A DNA stretch of 64,000 nucleotides from Myxococcales bacterium. Its GTDB lineage: Bacteria; Myxococcota_A; Polyangia; Polyangiales; Polyangiaceae. Made by a program: the position numbers and the translations under genes. Shown here in pieces: positions 36,603-44,565 of the stretch (its first letter is position 1; each line of letters opens with the position of its first letter). A model generated the notes under the pieces. It saw only the letters and a list, made by a program, of their open reading frames with translations. It had not been told where the DNA came from and did not search any database. The stretch is from positions 1 through 64,000 of the forward strand of contig CAHJWM010000009.1 in assembly GCA_903642325.1 (NCBI GenBank), given 5' to 3'.

Positions 36603-37033
36603 CTGCAGATTAACACTTCGTGCATTGAAGCCCTGGGGCTTGCGTTCGAGGCTGGTGTTCAAAGCCCAGCTCTCGTGCTGTAAGCACCTCTGATATCCGC
36701 GAAGGTTCGTCCGCGCACGGAACAGGCCTTCCCGGAGCATTCGAGGCCGCGGCCACGGCACTCTTGGCGCTCCGTCGTATTGCGATCCCGTAGAGCGAGA
36801 TGTTTCCGTTTCGGAAACATTAGCGGGAGCTGACGCGGGCAGCGCGAGCAGTATCGCCTCGGTTCGAAGAGTTCGCCGGACATTCACGAGCCACTGATAA
36901 TAACTGACTCGGATTGATGGGCCTGCCGCGCGCATCTCGCGACTTTAAGCCTTGCGCTGCTCGCCCGATCGGGTGGAGTCTGACCTAGCAATATTGCCCT
37001 TTGCCGCACGGCGGCGTTCGTTAGGAGGCTTCG
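36603..37033 (+). other. Gene-free stretch with a perfect palindrome
   Basis: About 430 bases without a supportable gene. It contains a perfect 9-base inverted repeat at 36800-36820. A minus-strand frame across the region (36564-36935) overlaps the tRNA and is not supported. Confidence 0.6.
36800..36820. promoter_or_regulatory. Perfect 9-base inverted repeat with 3-base loop
   Basis: ATGTTTCCG, spacer TTT, CGGAAACAT. The two arms are exact reverse complements and the sequence is AT-richer than its surroundings. It could be an operator for a dimeric regulator or a weak hairpin; no T-tract follows, so it is not a classical terminator. It is 214 bases ahead of the lipoprotein gene at 37034. Confidence 0.5.
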
Positions 37034-38200
37034 GTGATCAAAGCACGCACCTGGTTAACACTGCTCACGCTGTCGGTCGGGACAGTCGCTGCAACGGCAA
37101 GCTGCGGCAGCGATGAAGCGACCGGAGGCGGCAGCGGTGGTGGATCGCTGATCACCGCCGGCGCGGCGGGCAAGGGCGGGACGGGTAGGGCGGGTGCGGC
37201 CGGTCGCGCTGGCGCTAACGGCACTGGTAGTGGCGGCGATTCGGGTGCGTCGCCAACGGCCTCTGCCCCGGGGTCGGTTGGTGACGTCTGCACGGCAAAC
37301 GCCGACTGCGCCGACGGCCTCACGTGTTTGACGCCGGCCAGCACGGCCCTCGGCACTGGCGGACCCGGCAACGGCCTCTGCACTCTGAAGTGCGACGTGA
37401 AGGGCACGACTGACGTCTGTAACGCTGTCTCCCCGGGTTCTGCGTGCATCGGTTTTGGCGACGCTGGTTATTGTCTCGAAGCTTGTGAGCTCGGCGAACC
37501 CGACGACCTCGGCTCGAAGTGCCACGGTCGCCCTGACACGGCCTGCGAAGATTTAGCCGCAGATTCGACACAGGGCATGGCGCCCTTCTGTGTGCCGCTA
37601 TGTCGCGCGGACCTCGACTGCGGCAAGGGCCTTTACTGTCAGCCGAGCACTGGTCTGTGTAGCAAGACAAAGGCGACTGGGAGCGCGGCAGGTACGGTCT
37701 GCGATCCCGCAGCGACGGATGACCCATGCAAAGGCTTCTGCATCCAGACCAGCGCCACCGGCGTGACACCCGTCACAGGTAACTGCGTGGAAGTATGCTC
37801 TGGAGGGTCGCCCTGCATGTACACGTCCGGTGATACCCCCGTCCCAGGCGGTCTATGCATCTTTCCCTTGTCGACTCCTTTCGGAAGTTTGGACCTCGGG
37901 ATTTGTCAGCCGAATTGTGCATGCAACAGCGATTGTAAACTCCCCGGCGACCTGTGTCGCGCTTGGGCGAGTACCGCCGCGGAGGCGCAATACAAGACCG
38001 AGCTCGGTGCCAGTGGCTTGTGCTATCCGAATGTCACGGGCAGCGTCGCACTGACCTGTGGCGGTGCCGGGGGCGGTGGAACTGGCGGAGCGGGCGGCGG
38101 GGCCGGCGCAGGCGGAAGCGGCGGCAGTATGGCAGGCGCCGGCGTTGCGGGTAGCGGTGGAAGCAGCGGAGGCATCGGCGGAACGGGTGGGGCGATGTGA
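37034..38200 (+). CDS. Cysteine-rich lipoprotein with glycine-rich tail
   Basis: A 388-residue lipoprotein; GTG start with AGGAGG 6 bases upstream. The signal ends at ATASC. A Gly/Ala/Arg-rich stretch follows, then ~250 residues with about 25 cysteines in repeated CxxxxDCxxxxxC spacings (CTANADCADGLTC, CRADLDCGKGLYC, CNSDCKLPGDLC), and finally a Gly/Ser-rich C-terminus ending GGTGGAM. Similar multi-Cys modules occur in many Polyangiales surface lipoproteins. Probably a disulfide-rich surface protein; binding partner unknown. It is convergent with the AgmX-type gene. Confidence 0.78.
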   Translation: MIKARTWLTLLTLSVGTVAATASCGSDEATGGGSGGGSLITAGAAGKGGTGRAGAAGRAGANGTGSGGDSGASPTASAPGSVGDVCTANADCADGLTCLTPASTALGTGGPGNGLCTLKCDVKGTTDVCNAVSPGSACIGFGDAGYCLEACELGEPDDLGSKCHGRPDTACEDLAADSTQGMAPFCVPLCRADLDCGKGLYCQPSTGLCSKTKATGSAAGTVCDPAATDDPCKGFCIQTSATGVTPVTGNCVEVCSGGSPCMYTSGDTPVPGGLCIFPLSTPFGSLDLGICQPNCACNSDCKLPGDLCRAWASTAAEAQYKTELGASGLCYPNVTGSVALTCGGAGGGGTGGAGGGAGAGGSGGSMAGAGVAGSGGSSGGIGGTGGAM

Positions 38201-38242
38201 TCAGTGCTCGGCGCTGCCTGCTGGGCTATCGCGCGCGAATGG

Positions 38243-39358
38243 CTATTCCGGGCCCGGGGTTGTCCTCGGGCTCGCGGGAGACGAGCTCAAGCTCGGCAGC
38301 AACCTGACGGGCAGGACGAGCGAAAACGGCTTGCCGTTGACACTCGGGAATGAGATGTCGGCGACCACTGCCTGAACACAACGCACCGCGGCCGCGTTCG
38401 GGAATCGGCTTTCGACCTCGCTCACGCGGTGCACGGTGCCGTCCACTTCCAAGATCGTCGCTAGAGCTAACCGGCCCCAAAGCGCGGCGTCGGTAGTTCT
38501 CGCGTGGGCGAAGCAGGTGATTAGCGCGCCGAGCCTTTCCGCGAGACGCGCGCGCACCGCTTCCGGATCGAAGTCAGCGCCCACGACCCGCGGGGCTTCC
38601 GCGGCAGGTAGCGCGGGACGCTCCTCGTCCCCAGGCCAAACCCCGATTGAAAGCACTATCTGTATCGGGTGTGACCGTCGCGCGAAGTCCAATTTGGCCG
38701 CCTCACGAACGAGACAAGCCGACGTCGCGAAATCATCGAGCTTCGAATCGAGCAAGCGGGCGTGGCTGACCTGACCTCGTGCATCAATCATGAAAGCGAC
38801 CCGTGTCTCTCCGCCGGTGCTCGGTTTCTGCCGATGCGCCGCTTCGAAGCAAAATCGAAACGGCCAATAGCCATGGCTGCGCGCCTGTGCTTGCACGCGA
38901 TCGATTGTCAGGGCTTGTTGGTGCGTCGTCCCCTGCGTCGCGACGCCCGGCCGGTGCCTGGCCAGCCGCGCATACACCTCGACGCGGGTGCCTGGATGAT
39001 AAGTGGATCGGCTCGGCACATAGCTCGAGTCGCTGCTGCCCCCGACGTTCCAGCGAGCCAATGCTTCGTCGTCGCCAGAGGGCAGTTCTGGACTTATGGC
39101 GCGCGGACGGTCATCGGTGGGATAGGGCAGCTCGAGCTCGACCTCGGGAGCCGAGCGATGCGCGGGCACGGCCGCAGACGAGGCAGTCTCGGGTTGCGGG
39201 TCGGCCGCGGCGTCGCTCGGGTACGCAACAGCTTTGGGCGCTGATCCGAGCTCAGCAGTGTGCAGCGCAGTATCTACGGGCGGCGGGCGCTCCAAGCTGT
39301 GGCAAGGGCGCTGACTCGCGCAGCTTTCGAGAACGACGGCACAAACCGCAAGCCTCAT
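38243..39358 (-). CDS. Lipoprotein-like protein with two AgmX/PglI-type C-terminal domains
   Basis: About 371 residues from ATG 39358 (TAAAGG 8 bases upstream). The signal region MRLAVCAVVLESC may be a lipobox (LESC). A polar linker is followed by two copies of the myxobacterial AgmX/PglI C-terminal fold: one with PFRFCFEAAHRQ, AFMIDARGQVSHARLLDSKLDD and TSACLVREA, the second with ITCFAHARTTD, TILEVDGTVHRVSEVESRFPN and VRCVQAVVADISFP. The paired Cys at start and end of each module suit the family. Its role in gliding (AgmX) is known for Myxococcus only; here it is divergent from a Ser/Thr kinase gene, 187 bases apart. Confidence 0.72.
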   Translation of the reverse strand: MRLAVCAVVLESCASQRPCHSLERPPPVDTALHTAELGSAPKAVAYPSDAAADPQPETASSAAVPAHRSAPEVELELPYPTDDRPRAISPELPSGDDEALARWNVGGSSDSSYVPSRSTYHPGTRVEVYARLARHRPGVATQGTTHQQALTIDRVQAQARSHGYWPFRFCFEAAHRQKPSTGGETRVAFMIDARGQVSHARLLDSKLDDFATSACLVREAAKLDFARRSHPIQIVLSIGVWPGDEERPALPAAEAPRVVGADFDPEAVRARLAERLGALITCFAHARTTDAALWGRLALATILEVDGTVHRVSEVESRFPNAAAVRCVQAVVADISFPSVNGKPFSLVLPVRLLPSLSSSPASPRTTPGPE

Positions 39359-39545
39359 CGCGCGCGCCTTTACCGCGTGAGAAAAGGGGAGGAAGGTGCG
39401 CACTCGGACCGAGGTAATGAAATGAGTAACAGCGGCTTGACGCCCGGCTTCGAGCACGGCGCAGGTTTCGTAGCCGGTGACGCCCATTTGAGCGTGACTA
39501 CGAGTTGCGTCGCCAGCTAGGGATCGCGAACGGTCAAAACTCGCC

Positions 39546-41327
39546 ATGGTAGAGGATGTCTTCGGAATCGTCGGCAGCGTCATCGCTGGCACTTATCACG
39601 TGGAAAAGGTCGTGGCCGAAGGCGGCTTTGGCGTCGTGTACCGCGCGCACCACGGCGGCTTCGGTGCCCCGGTGGCTCTCAAGTTGCTCAAGATTGCGCA
39701 ACAGAATAAAGCGCAGCGCGCCGATTTTTTAGAGCTCTTTCGAGCCGAAGCGCAGCTCTTGTTCCGCCTCTCGGCAAGTTTGCCTACGGTAGTTCGCCCA
39801 CTGCACGTGGATGCGTTTTCGGACGCCGCGGGCCGTTTCGTGCCGTACATGGTGATGGAATGGCTGGAGGGTATGACGCTGGACGCGCTGATCAAAGAGC
39901 GGAACCGCAAAGGTCAGCCGTCGGTTCCGTTACGGAAGCTCGTGCGCTTACTGACACCCGTAGCGCGGGCCCTCGAGCGCGCGCACAACTTCAGTGGGCC
40001 CGAAGGCGCAATTTCGATCGTGCATCGAGATTTGAAGCCGGAAAATATTTTCATCGCGCAAGTTGCCGGAGAAGAGGTCGTGAAGCTCCTCGACTTCGGC
40101 ATCGGCAAGGTGCGCAACGCCGCCAGTCAGGTCGCAGGGCGCTTGAGCCATGATGGCCAGGCGCCCAGGGCGTTCACACCGGCTTATGGCGCGCCGGAGC
40201 AATGGGCGCCACGGCACTACGGCCAAACCGGACCATGGACGGATGTGTGGGGCCTCGCTCTCTGCATCGTCGAAACGCTCGCCGGAAGGCCTATCATCGC
40301 CGGCGATTCGGCGACTATGATGGGGATCGCGCTGGACGCTTCACGGAGGCCCACGCCACGCAACGAGGGAGTAGACGTGGCCGACGACGTCGAGGCCGTC
40401 TTCGCGCAGGCCTTGGCGCTCGACCCGCGCGTTCGGCAGGGCGATGCGGGCATATTTTGGAACGCGCTCACGGGGGCCTTGCAGATGTCCGAGGCCGAGA
40501 GCGGCCGCGCGTCATCACGCGACCCGCGCGCGGAAGACGGCCGCGCTCCACGCATCGAATTGGTCGAGAGGCCGTCGCGACCGATCAGCGGACAGTCCGC
40601 GGCCATCCGCGCCGTGGCGCCCGCGACCGACCTCGAGTTCGATCCGCTGAGCGCGCCCGGCAGCCGACGCGCGGAGGAAGCTCACGCGCGTGCCTTGGCG
40701 GCGCTCTTCGTCCCCGACCTCGAGCTTGCGCCTCCCTCGGTGCAGCGGCGTGCTAGCGGCGCGCAGCCGCCCGCGCAACTGAGTAGCGGGCCGCGCGCTT
40801 CGCTCGATCTGGACGAAACGGCCGCCTCGTCCCCATCGCTGGATCTCGATTTGCCTTCGGGCGAGCCATTTTTGCGGCGTGCCGCGAGCTCGCCGCGTTT
40901 TGCTGCCGTGCAGCCGTCGGGGCAACCACAGAGTGAGCCGTCGCCGCACAGTAGTCGTGCCGGTGCCATGCCCGCCTTGCCGGACTCGATTCCGCCCGTG
41001 AGCTCGAGGAGAGGCGGCACATCACCGCGCGCGCCGGGGCGTCCGTCTACGCCAGAGGCGTCCCCCTCGGGCTCTGACGCGCAATTCTCGAGGCAGTTCC
41101 AGTTGCCGCTTGCGGTCGCCGCGGATGATCGCCCGCTCATCCGGCGCTTGCGGCTGGCATTCGCGCTACTCACGGCGGCCATCCTGCTGGCGAGCATGGA
41201 CCCCATTTATGCTGCAGCAACCGGCACACAACTGGAGATATTCGGACTGCGCCCGAGCCTGTTGGGTGGCGGTTTCTTGCTCCTCGCGCTTGCGGTCGCC
41301 GCGCGCGAGACGTTACGGGAAGCCTGA
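39546..41327 (+). CDS. Ser/Thr protein kinase with C-terminal membrane anchor
   Basis: A 593-residue eukaryote-like kinase. Kinase domain ~15-300: EGGFGVVYRAHH, VALKLL (Lys46), catalytic HRDLKPENIF (Asp near 162), DFGIGK, and a substrate loop GAPEQW. It is followed by a ~230-residue Ser/Pro/Arg-rich linker with many possible phospho sites and two membrane spans near the end (RLAFALLTAAILLASM and LLGGGFLLLALAVAA). FHA-containing regulators such as the one at 29355-30734 are the usual readers of such kinases, though linkage here is only regional. Start ATG at 39546. Confidence 0.94.
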   Translation: MVEDVFGIVGSVIAGTYHVEKVVAEGGFGVVYRAHHGGFGAPVALKLLKIAQQNKAQRADFLELFRAEAQLLFRLSASLPTVVRPLHVDAFSDAAGRFVPYMVMEWLEGMTLDALIKERNRKGQPSVPLRKLVRLLTPVARALERAHNFSGPEGAISIVHRDLKPENIFIAQVAGEEVVKLLDFGIGKVRNAASQVAGRLSHDGQAPRAFTPAYGAPEQWAPRHYGQTGPWTDVWGLALCIVETLAGRPIIAGDSATMMGIALDASRRPTPRNEGVDVADDVEAVFAQALALDPRVRQGDAGIFWNALTGALQMSEAESGRASSRDPRAEDGRAPRIELVERPSRPISGQSAAIRAVAPATDLEFDPLSAPGSRRAEEAHARALAALFVPDLELAPPSVQRRASGAQPPAQLSSGPRASLDLDETAASSPSLDLDLPSGEPFLRRAASSPRFAAVQPSGQPQSEPSPHSSRAGAMPALPDSIPPVSSRRGGTSPRAPGRPSTPEASPSGSDAQFSRQFQLPLAVAADDRPLIRRLRLAFALLTAAILLASMDPIYAAATGTQLEIFGLRPSLLGGGFLLLALAVAARETLREA

Positions 41328-41465
41328 AGGCCTCTCAGCGACACCTCACTGACGTCGGCGTGCAGCTAGCGTCACGAACTGGCGCCGCCAAATGTTTCGG
41401 AGTCATCGCGAGAGGGTGGCGGGGCTCGTCCGAAGTGGCGACCAGCGTCACTTTGAGCCGCGGCC

Positions 41466-41729
41466 TCAGCCCGCAGTTGGTTCGCCGGCGGCTTCGCGGA
41501 ATGTCAACGCCGAGCCTGTGAACGAACGCAACGTGTTGCGTGTACAGAACGGGCAAGCCCAACCCACGTCGAAGCGCTCGCGCTCCGAGCCAATAGTGTT
41601 GGCGGGAGCAGGCAACTTCAGCTTGCGCGTGTCCACCGCCCAGCCCTGAAGCGCAACCCGCTGCTCATCGAGCTCTGCGCTCAAATGAGCTTGGCACTCA
41701 CACCTCGAATGGACCGTGGTAACCTTCAT
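41466..41729 (-). CDS. Small zinc-ribbon-like protein
   Basis: An 87-residue protein, ATG 41729 with a GAAGGT site 6 bases upstream. Cys10-x-Cys12 (CECQ) and a later CPFC pair (about 58-61) make a plausible four-Cys zinc site. The C-terminus is polar. No family recognised; the Cys arrangement and good start signal argue for a real gene in an otherwise empty stretch between the kinase and tRNA-Gly. Confidence 0.55.
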   Translation of the reverse strand: MKVTTVHSRCECQAHLSAELDEQRVALQGWAVDTRKLKLPAPANTIGSERERFDVGWACPFCTRNTLRSFTGSALTFREAAGEPTAG

Positions 41730-41903
41730 GACTGACCTTCTCGCACCTTCGTGCCGCTGAATCCACTAGTGGCACGCGCCGATCAGGTCAAGCGCCCGGT
41801 CCGGCATGGCCCGCCTTTTTCGGCGAATACGGGCCAATTGCTCGACCGCGGCCGCATTTTTCGCTCGCATCGTTCGTTGGAGCGACTAGTATGACCTTGT
41901 CAC

Positions 41904-41976
41904 GCGGGACTAGCTCAGTTGGTAGAGCACGAGCTTCCCAAGCTTGAGGTCGTCGGTTCGAACCCGATGTCCCGCT
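41904..41976 (+). tRNA. tRNA-Gly (anticodon CCC)
   Basis: A 73-base cloverleaf: acceptor GCGGGAC pairs with GTCCCGC, D-arm GCTC AGTTGGTA GAGC, anticodon stem CGAGC/GCTTG with loop TTCCCAA (anticodon CCC), T-arm GTCGG TTCGAAC CCGAT. Discriminator T; CCA is not encoded (CCG follows). Confidence 0.97.
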
Positions 41977-41998
41977 CCGAGAAAACGAGGGACGGCCA

Positions 41999-42031
41999 AA
42001 GGTCGGCTAGGCGCAAGCGCTAGCCGGCCTT
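41999..42031. terminator. Bidirectional intrinsic-type hairpin between tRNA-Gly and the His-rich gene
   Basis: Arms AAGGTCGGCTAGGCGC and GCGCTAGCCGGCCTT pair over about 15 bases with one bulged G, one G-T pair and a 2-base AA loop, flanked by A on the left and TTATT on the right. It sits 22 bases past the tRNA and 21 bases past the stop of the convergent His-rich gene, where a shared terminator is expected. Confidence 0.7.
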
Positions 42032-42052
42032 ATTGTCAGGCTGTCGCGAACC

Positions 42053-42331
42053 TCAGTGGCTGAGTGGCTCGGCGGGGACGGACTTGGAGGCGACCGGGGC
42101 CGGGTCTTTGTGCGAGCGGTGGCTAGCGATGGCGTTGGCTTTTTCGGGCGTGCTGGTTTTTGCCGTCTTGTGCGCGTGATGGTGGTGCTTGGTGACTTTT
42201 GCGGCCGGGGCCTCGTCACTGGGCGCGGTAGTGTGATGATGAGCGGCTTTGGCCTTCGACCCAGTGAGCGCGCTGGCTGGTAGTGAGACGAGGCTCAGGG
42301 CGACGACGGCACGTGCAAAAACGGTCTTCAT
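42053..42331 (-). CDS. Secreted histidine-rich small protein
   Basis: A 92-residue protein with ATG 42331 and AAGGAG 6 bases ahead. A Sec signal (MKTVFARAVVALSLVSLPASA) is followed by a mature part of about 70 residues with ~15 His (AAHHHTT, TKHHHHAHK, SHRSHK), many Lys and Ala, and no Cys. Such peptides bind Ni, Zn or Cu in the periplasm or act as buffers; here this is inference. It is divergent from the phosphoesterase gene, 125 bases apart, which might share its promoter region. Confidence 0.68.
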   Translation of the reverse strand: MKTVFARAVVALSLVSLPASALTGSKAKAAHHHTTAPSDEAPAAKVTKHHHHAHKTAKTSTPEKANAIASHRSHKDPAPVASKSVPAEPLSH

Positions 42332-42456
42332 GGGAGCTCCTTGAGGCTGAACCTGACACAGCAGCTGCGACCAGCGCAAATAATAGGCGCCGGCGCCCAG
42401 TCGGCTTAGAGTGGGGCGTTCCTGTTGCGGCCCAATCCAGCCGTAAAGCTAGCTGA

Positions 42457-43977
42457 ATGGCCCGCTCTCTCTCATTGTCTTGGTTGTGCTTGGCTCTGCT
42501 GTTCGGCGTCGGGTGCCGGCGCCCGGTAGCGGGCCAGAAAACGACGACTAAAGTCATGCTCGCTTACGGGAGGCTGCACGCGCCGCCGTTCCCTCCGCCG
42601 GCTCCGGGCGCAATTCCTTCACCGCGCTCGGCTGCGCTGCGACGCGGCGATTGCGAATTCAAGGCTGGCGCTCTTCCCGAGGAAACGTCGGAGCCAGGTG
42701 AGCCAATTGGCGAGCGCATCCCAATTGATCACTTCGTCATGGTGATGCAGGAAAATCGCTCATTCGATCAGTATTTCCAAGGGTTGCCCGCGTTCGGGCA
42801 ACCGGACGCGGACGTCGCGCCGCTCGACTATCACAATGTAGATGCCAAAAAGCATCGCGACGTGAAACCATTTCACAGTCTCGCCTTGTGCGGCAAGGAC
42901 ACGCGTCACGATTGGAACTCTGCGCATGCACAATACGACGACGGCAGGATGGACGGCTTCGTTTCGACCAGCAATCCACGCGGTGAACGAGCCCTCGGCT
43001 ACTACGACTCGACCGACCTCGGTTACTACTATGCGCTCGCCAGCACGTTTGCGATCGGCGACCGTTATTTCGCGTCGATCTTGGGTCCAACCTGGCCGAA
43101 TCGGATGTTTTACCATTCCGCTTCGACGTTCGGCCACATCGGCAACACCGCGCCGCCGCCCGGCGTCGACCCGCCTTCGTTATTTCATCAACTGCAACAA
43201 AAGGGTGTGGAGTGGGTGGTGTATTCCGGCGGCATGACCTTCGAAGAGAAGATCTTTCGCCACTTACACGAAGAGAAAGGCGACCATTTCAAAGGGCTCG
43301 GTAGCTTCTTCGAAGACGCCAAGAACGACAGTTTACCCGCTTACGTATGGCTCGAGTCCACGTACGGCGGGCCTGATGCGACCGACGAGCACCCGCCAGC
43401 CGACATTCAACTCGGGCAAGCCTTCGTGTCGCGCGTGGTCGACGCGCTCTTGAAAAGCCCCGCGTGGGCGCGCTCGGCGTTGTTCGTGATGTATGACGAA
43501 CCGGGCGGCTTCTTCGATCACGTCGCGCCGCCCGCGGCCTGTCCGCCCGACGCCATCGACCCCCTGCTCGAAAAACGACATGTTCCGGGGCACTTCGACC
43601 GTCTGGGCATGCGCGTTCCGCTCATGGTCGTATCGCCATTTGCGAAGGCACACTACGTGTCCCACCACGTGTACAGTCACACCTCGTTGACGCGTCTCGT
43701 TCAGGTCCGGTTCGGCTTGCCGGCACTTAGCGCGCGCGACGCGAACTCGGCGGTGCCCTACGACTTATTCGATTTCGTGCACCCGCCGTTTGCGACCCCG
43801 CCCGTCCTGCCAACGGCAAAGGTCGACGAGCTTGCGCATCGCGTGTGTCGCGCCAGATTCCCGAAAAAGAAGACCGCTGGTAAGACGGTAGACGTTCCGG
43901 ATTACGGCTCGGCACGGGCGGGCGATCCCGAGGGCCCAGCTGACGAGCCGGAGGAAGAACCGCCCACGTCTGAATGA
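42457..43977 (+). CDS. Phosphoesterase family lipoprotein (acid phosphatase/phospholipase C type)
   Basis: A 506-residue lipoprotein (signal MARSLSLSWLCLALLF ending at GVGC). The catalytic domain belongs to the alkaline-phosphatase-like phosphoesterase family of PLC and AcpA: FVMVMQENRSFDQYFQGLP at about 92-110 (ENRSFD holds the metal ligand), DTRHDWNSAH, DGRMDGFV, LGYYDSTDL, FAIGDRYFASILGPTWPNR, and MYDEPGGFFDHV. It hydrolyses phosphomonoesters or phospholipids outside the inner membrane. The C-terminus is Pro/Glu-rich. Closest function cannot be chosen between phosphatase and phospholipase C. Confidence 0.89.
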   Translation: MARSLSLSWLCLALLFGVGCRRPVAGQKTTTKVMLAYGRLHAPPFPPPAPGAIPSPRSAALRRGDCEFKAGALPEETSEPGEPIGERIPIDHFVMVMQENRSFDQYFQGLPAFGQPDADVAPLDYHNVDAKKHRDVKPFHSLALCGKDTRHDWNSAHAQYDDGRMDGFVSTSNPRGERALGYYDSTDLGYYYALASTFAIGDRYFASILGPTWPNRMFYHSASTFGHIGNTAPPPGVDPPSLFHQLQQKGVEWVVYSGGMTFEEKIFRHLHEEKGDHFKGLGSFFEDAKNDSLPAYVWLESTYGGPDATDEHPPADIQLGQAFVSRVVDALLKSPAWARSALFVMYDEPGGFFDHVAPPAACPPDAIDPLLEKRHVPGHFDRLGMRVPLMVVSPFAKAHYVSHHVYSHTSLTRLVQVRFGLPALSARDANSAVPYDLFDFVHPPFATPPVLPTAKVDELAHRVCRARFPKKKTAGKTVDVPDYGSARAGDPEGPADEPEEEPPTSE

Positions 43978-43989
43978 GCGGGCCTGCAG

Positions 43990-44445
43990 TTAAGAGGCGC
44001 GCCGGTCTTGCCGATGCAAGGTTTCGTGAACGGCCGCACGCAGGTCGTCGCAATCGAAGGGCTTGTCGAACACGCGGGTCGCGCCGAGACGCAACGCCCG
44101 CAGGTGCGTGGTTTGGTCGCCGAATGCCGTGATCAAGATCACTGGCGTGTCGGCGAGCCGGCGCTTCAGCTTCGTCAACACATCGAATGCCGTGAGCCCG
44201 GGCATGCGAACGTCCGAAACTACTAGCGCAAACGGAGGCTCGTCAGCGCTGGACGACTCTGTTCCGGCGAGCATTGCCCATAGCTCGTTACCGTCCCGGG
44301 CCTCGATCACTTCATGGCCATCCGCGCGCAAAACGTAGGCCAGCAGCTCGCGCAACTCGAAATCATCCTCGGCCAGCAACAAACGCGCTTTCGACGACAC
44401 ATCAGGCTCGAGAGCCGCCAATTCGATCGCCTCGGTCAGGGTCAT
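43990..44445 (-). CDS. Single-domain response regulator
   Basis: A 151-residue receiver-only protein. ATG 44445 has GAGG 7 bases ahead; an upstream frame to 44553 is rejected. Receiver motifs: LLLAEDDFELRE (acidic pair), VVSDVRMPG (phosphoacceptor Asp), VILITAFGD (Thr) and FDKPFD (Lys). A ~17-residue N-terminal extension precedes it. It is the third gene of the kinase-regulator operon and could act as a phosphate sink or connector. Confidence 0.86.
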   Translation of the reverse strand: MTLTEAIELAALEPDVSSKARLLLAEDDFELRELLAYVLRADGHEVIEARDGNELWAMLAGTESSSADEPPFALVVSDVRMPGLTAFDVLTKLKRRLADTPVILITAFGDQTTHLRALRLGATRVFDKPFDCDDLRAAVHETLHRQDRRAS

Positions 44446-44565
44446 GTCGGTGCCTCGCGGACTGGAGGCTAAGCTAGCCACGTTTCGTAGAATGCTTCGG
44501 CCGTGCTTCGGGAGCGAAGCCATCTCATCACGAAGAGAGCAGCTGCGGGGCAAAAGGCTCCGCGG

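Noticed and set aside
36564-36935. 123-codon minus-strand frame downstream of dnaE
   Set aside because: It overlaps the tRNA-Lys gene and has no ribosome-binding site or domain.
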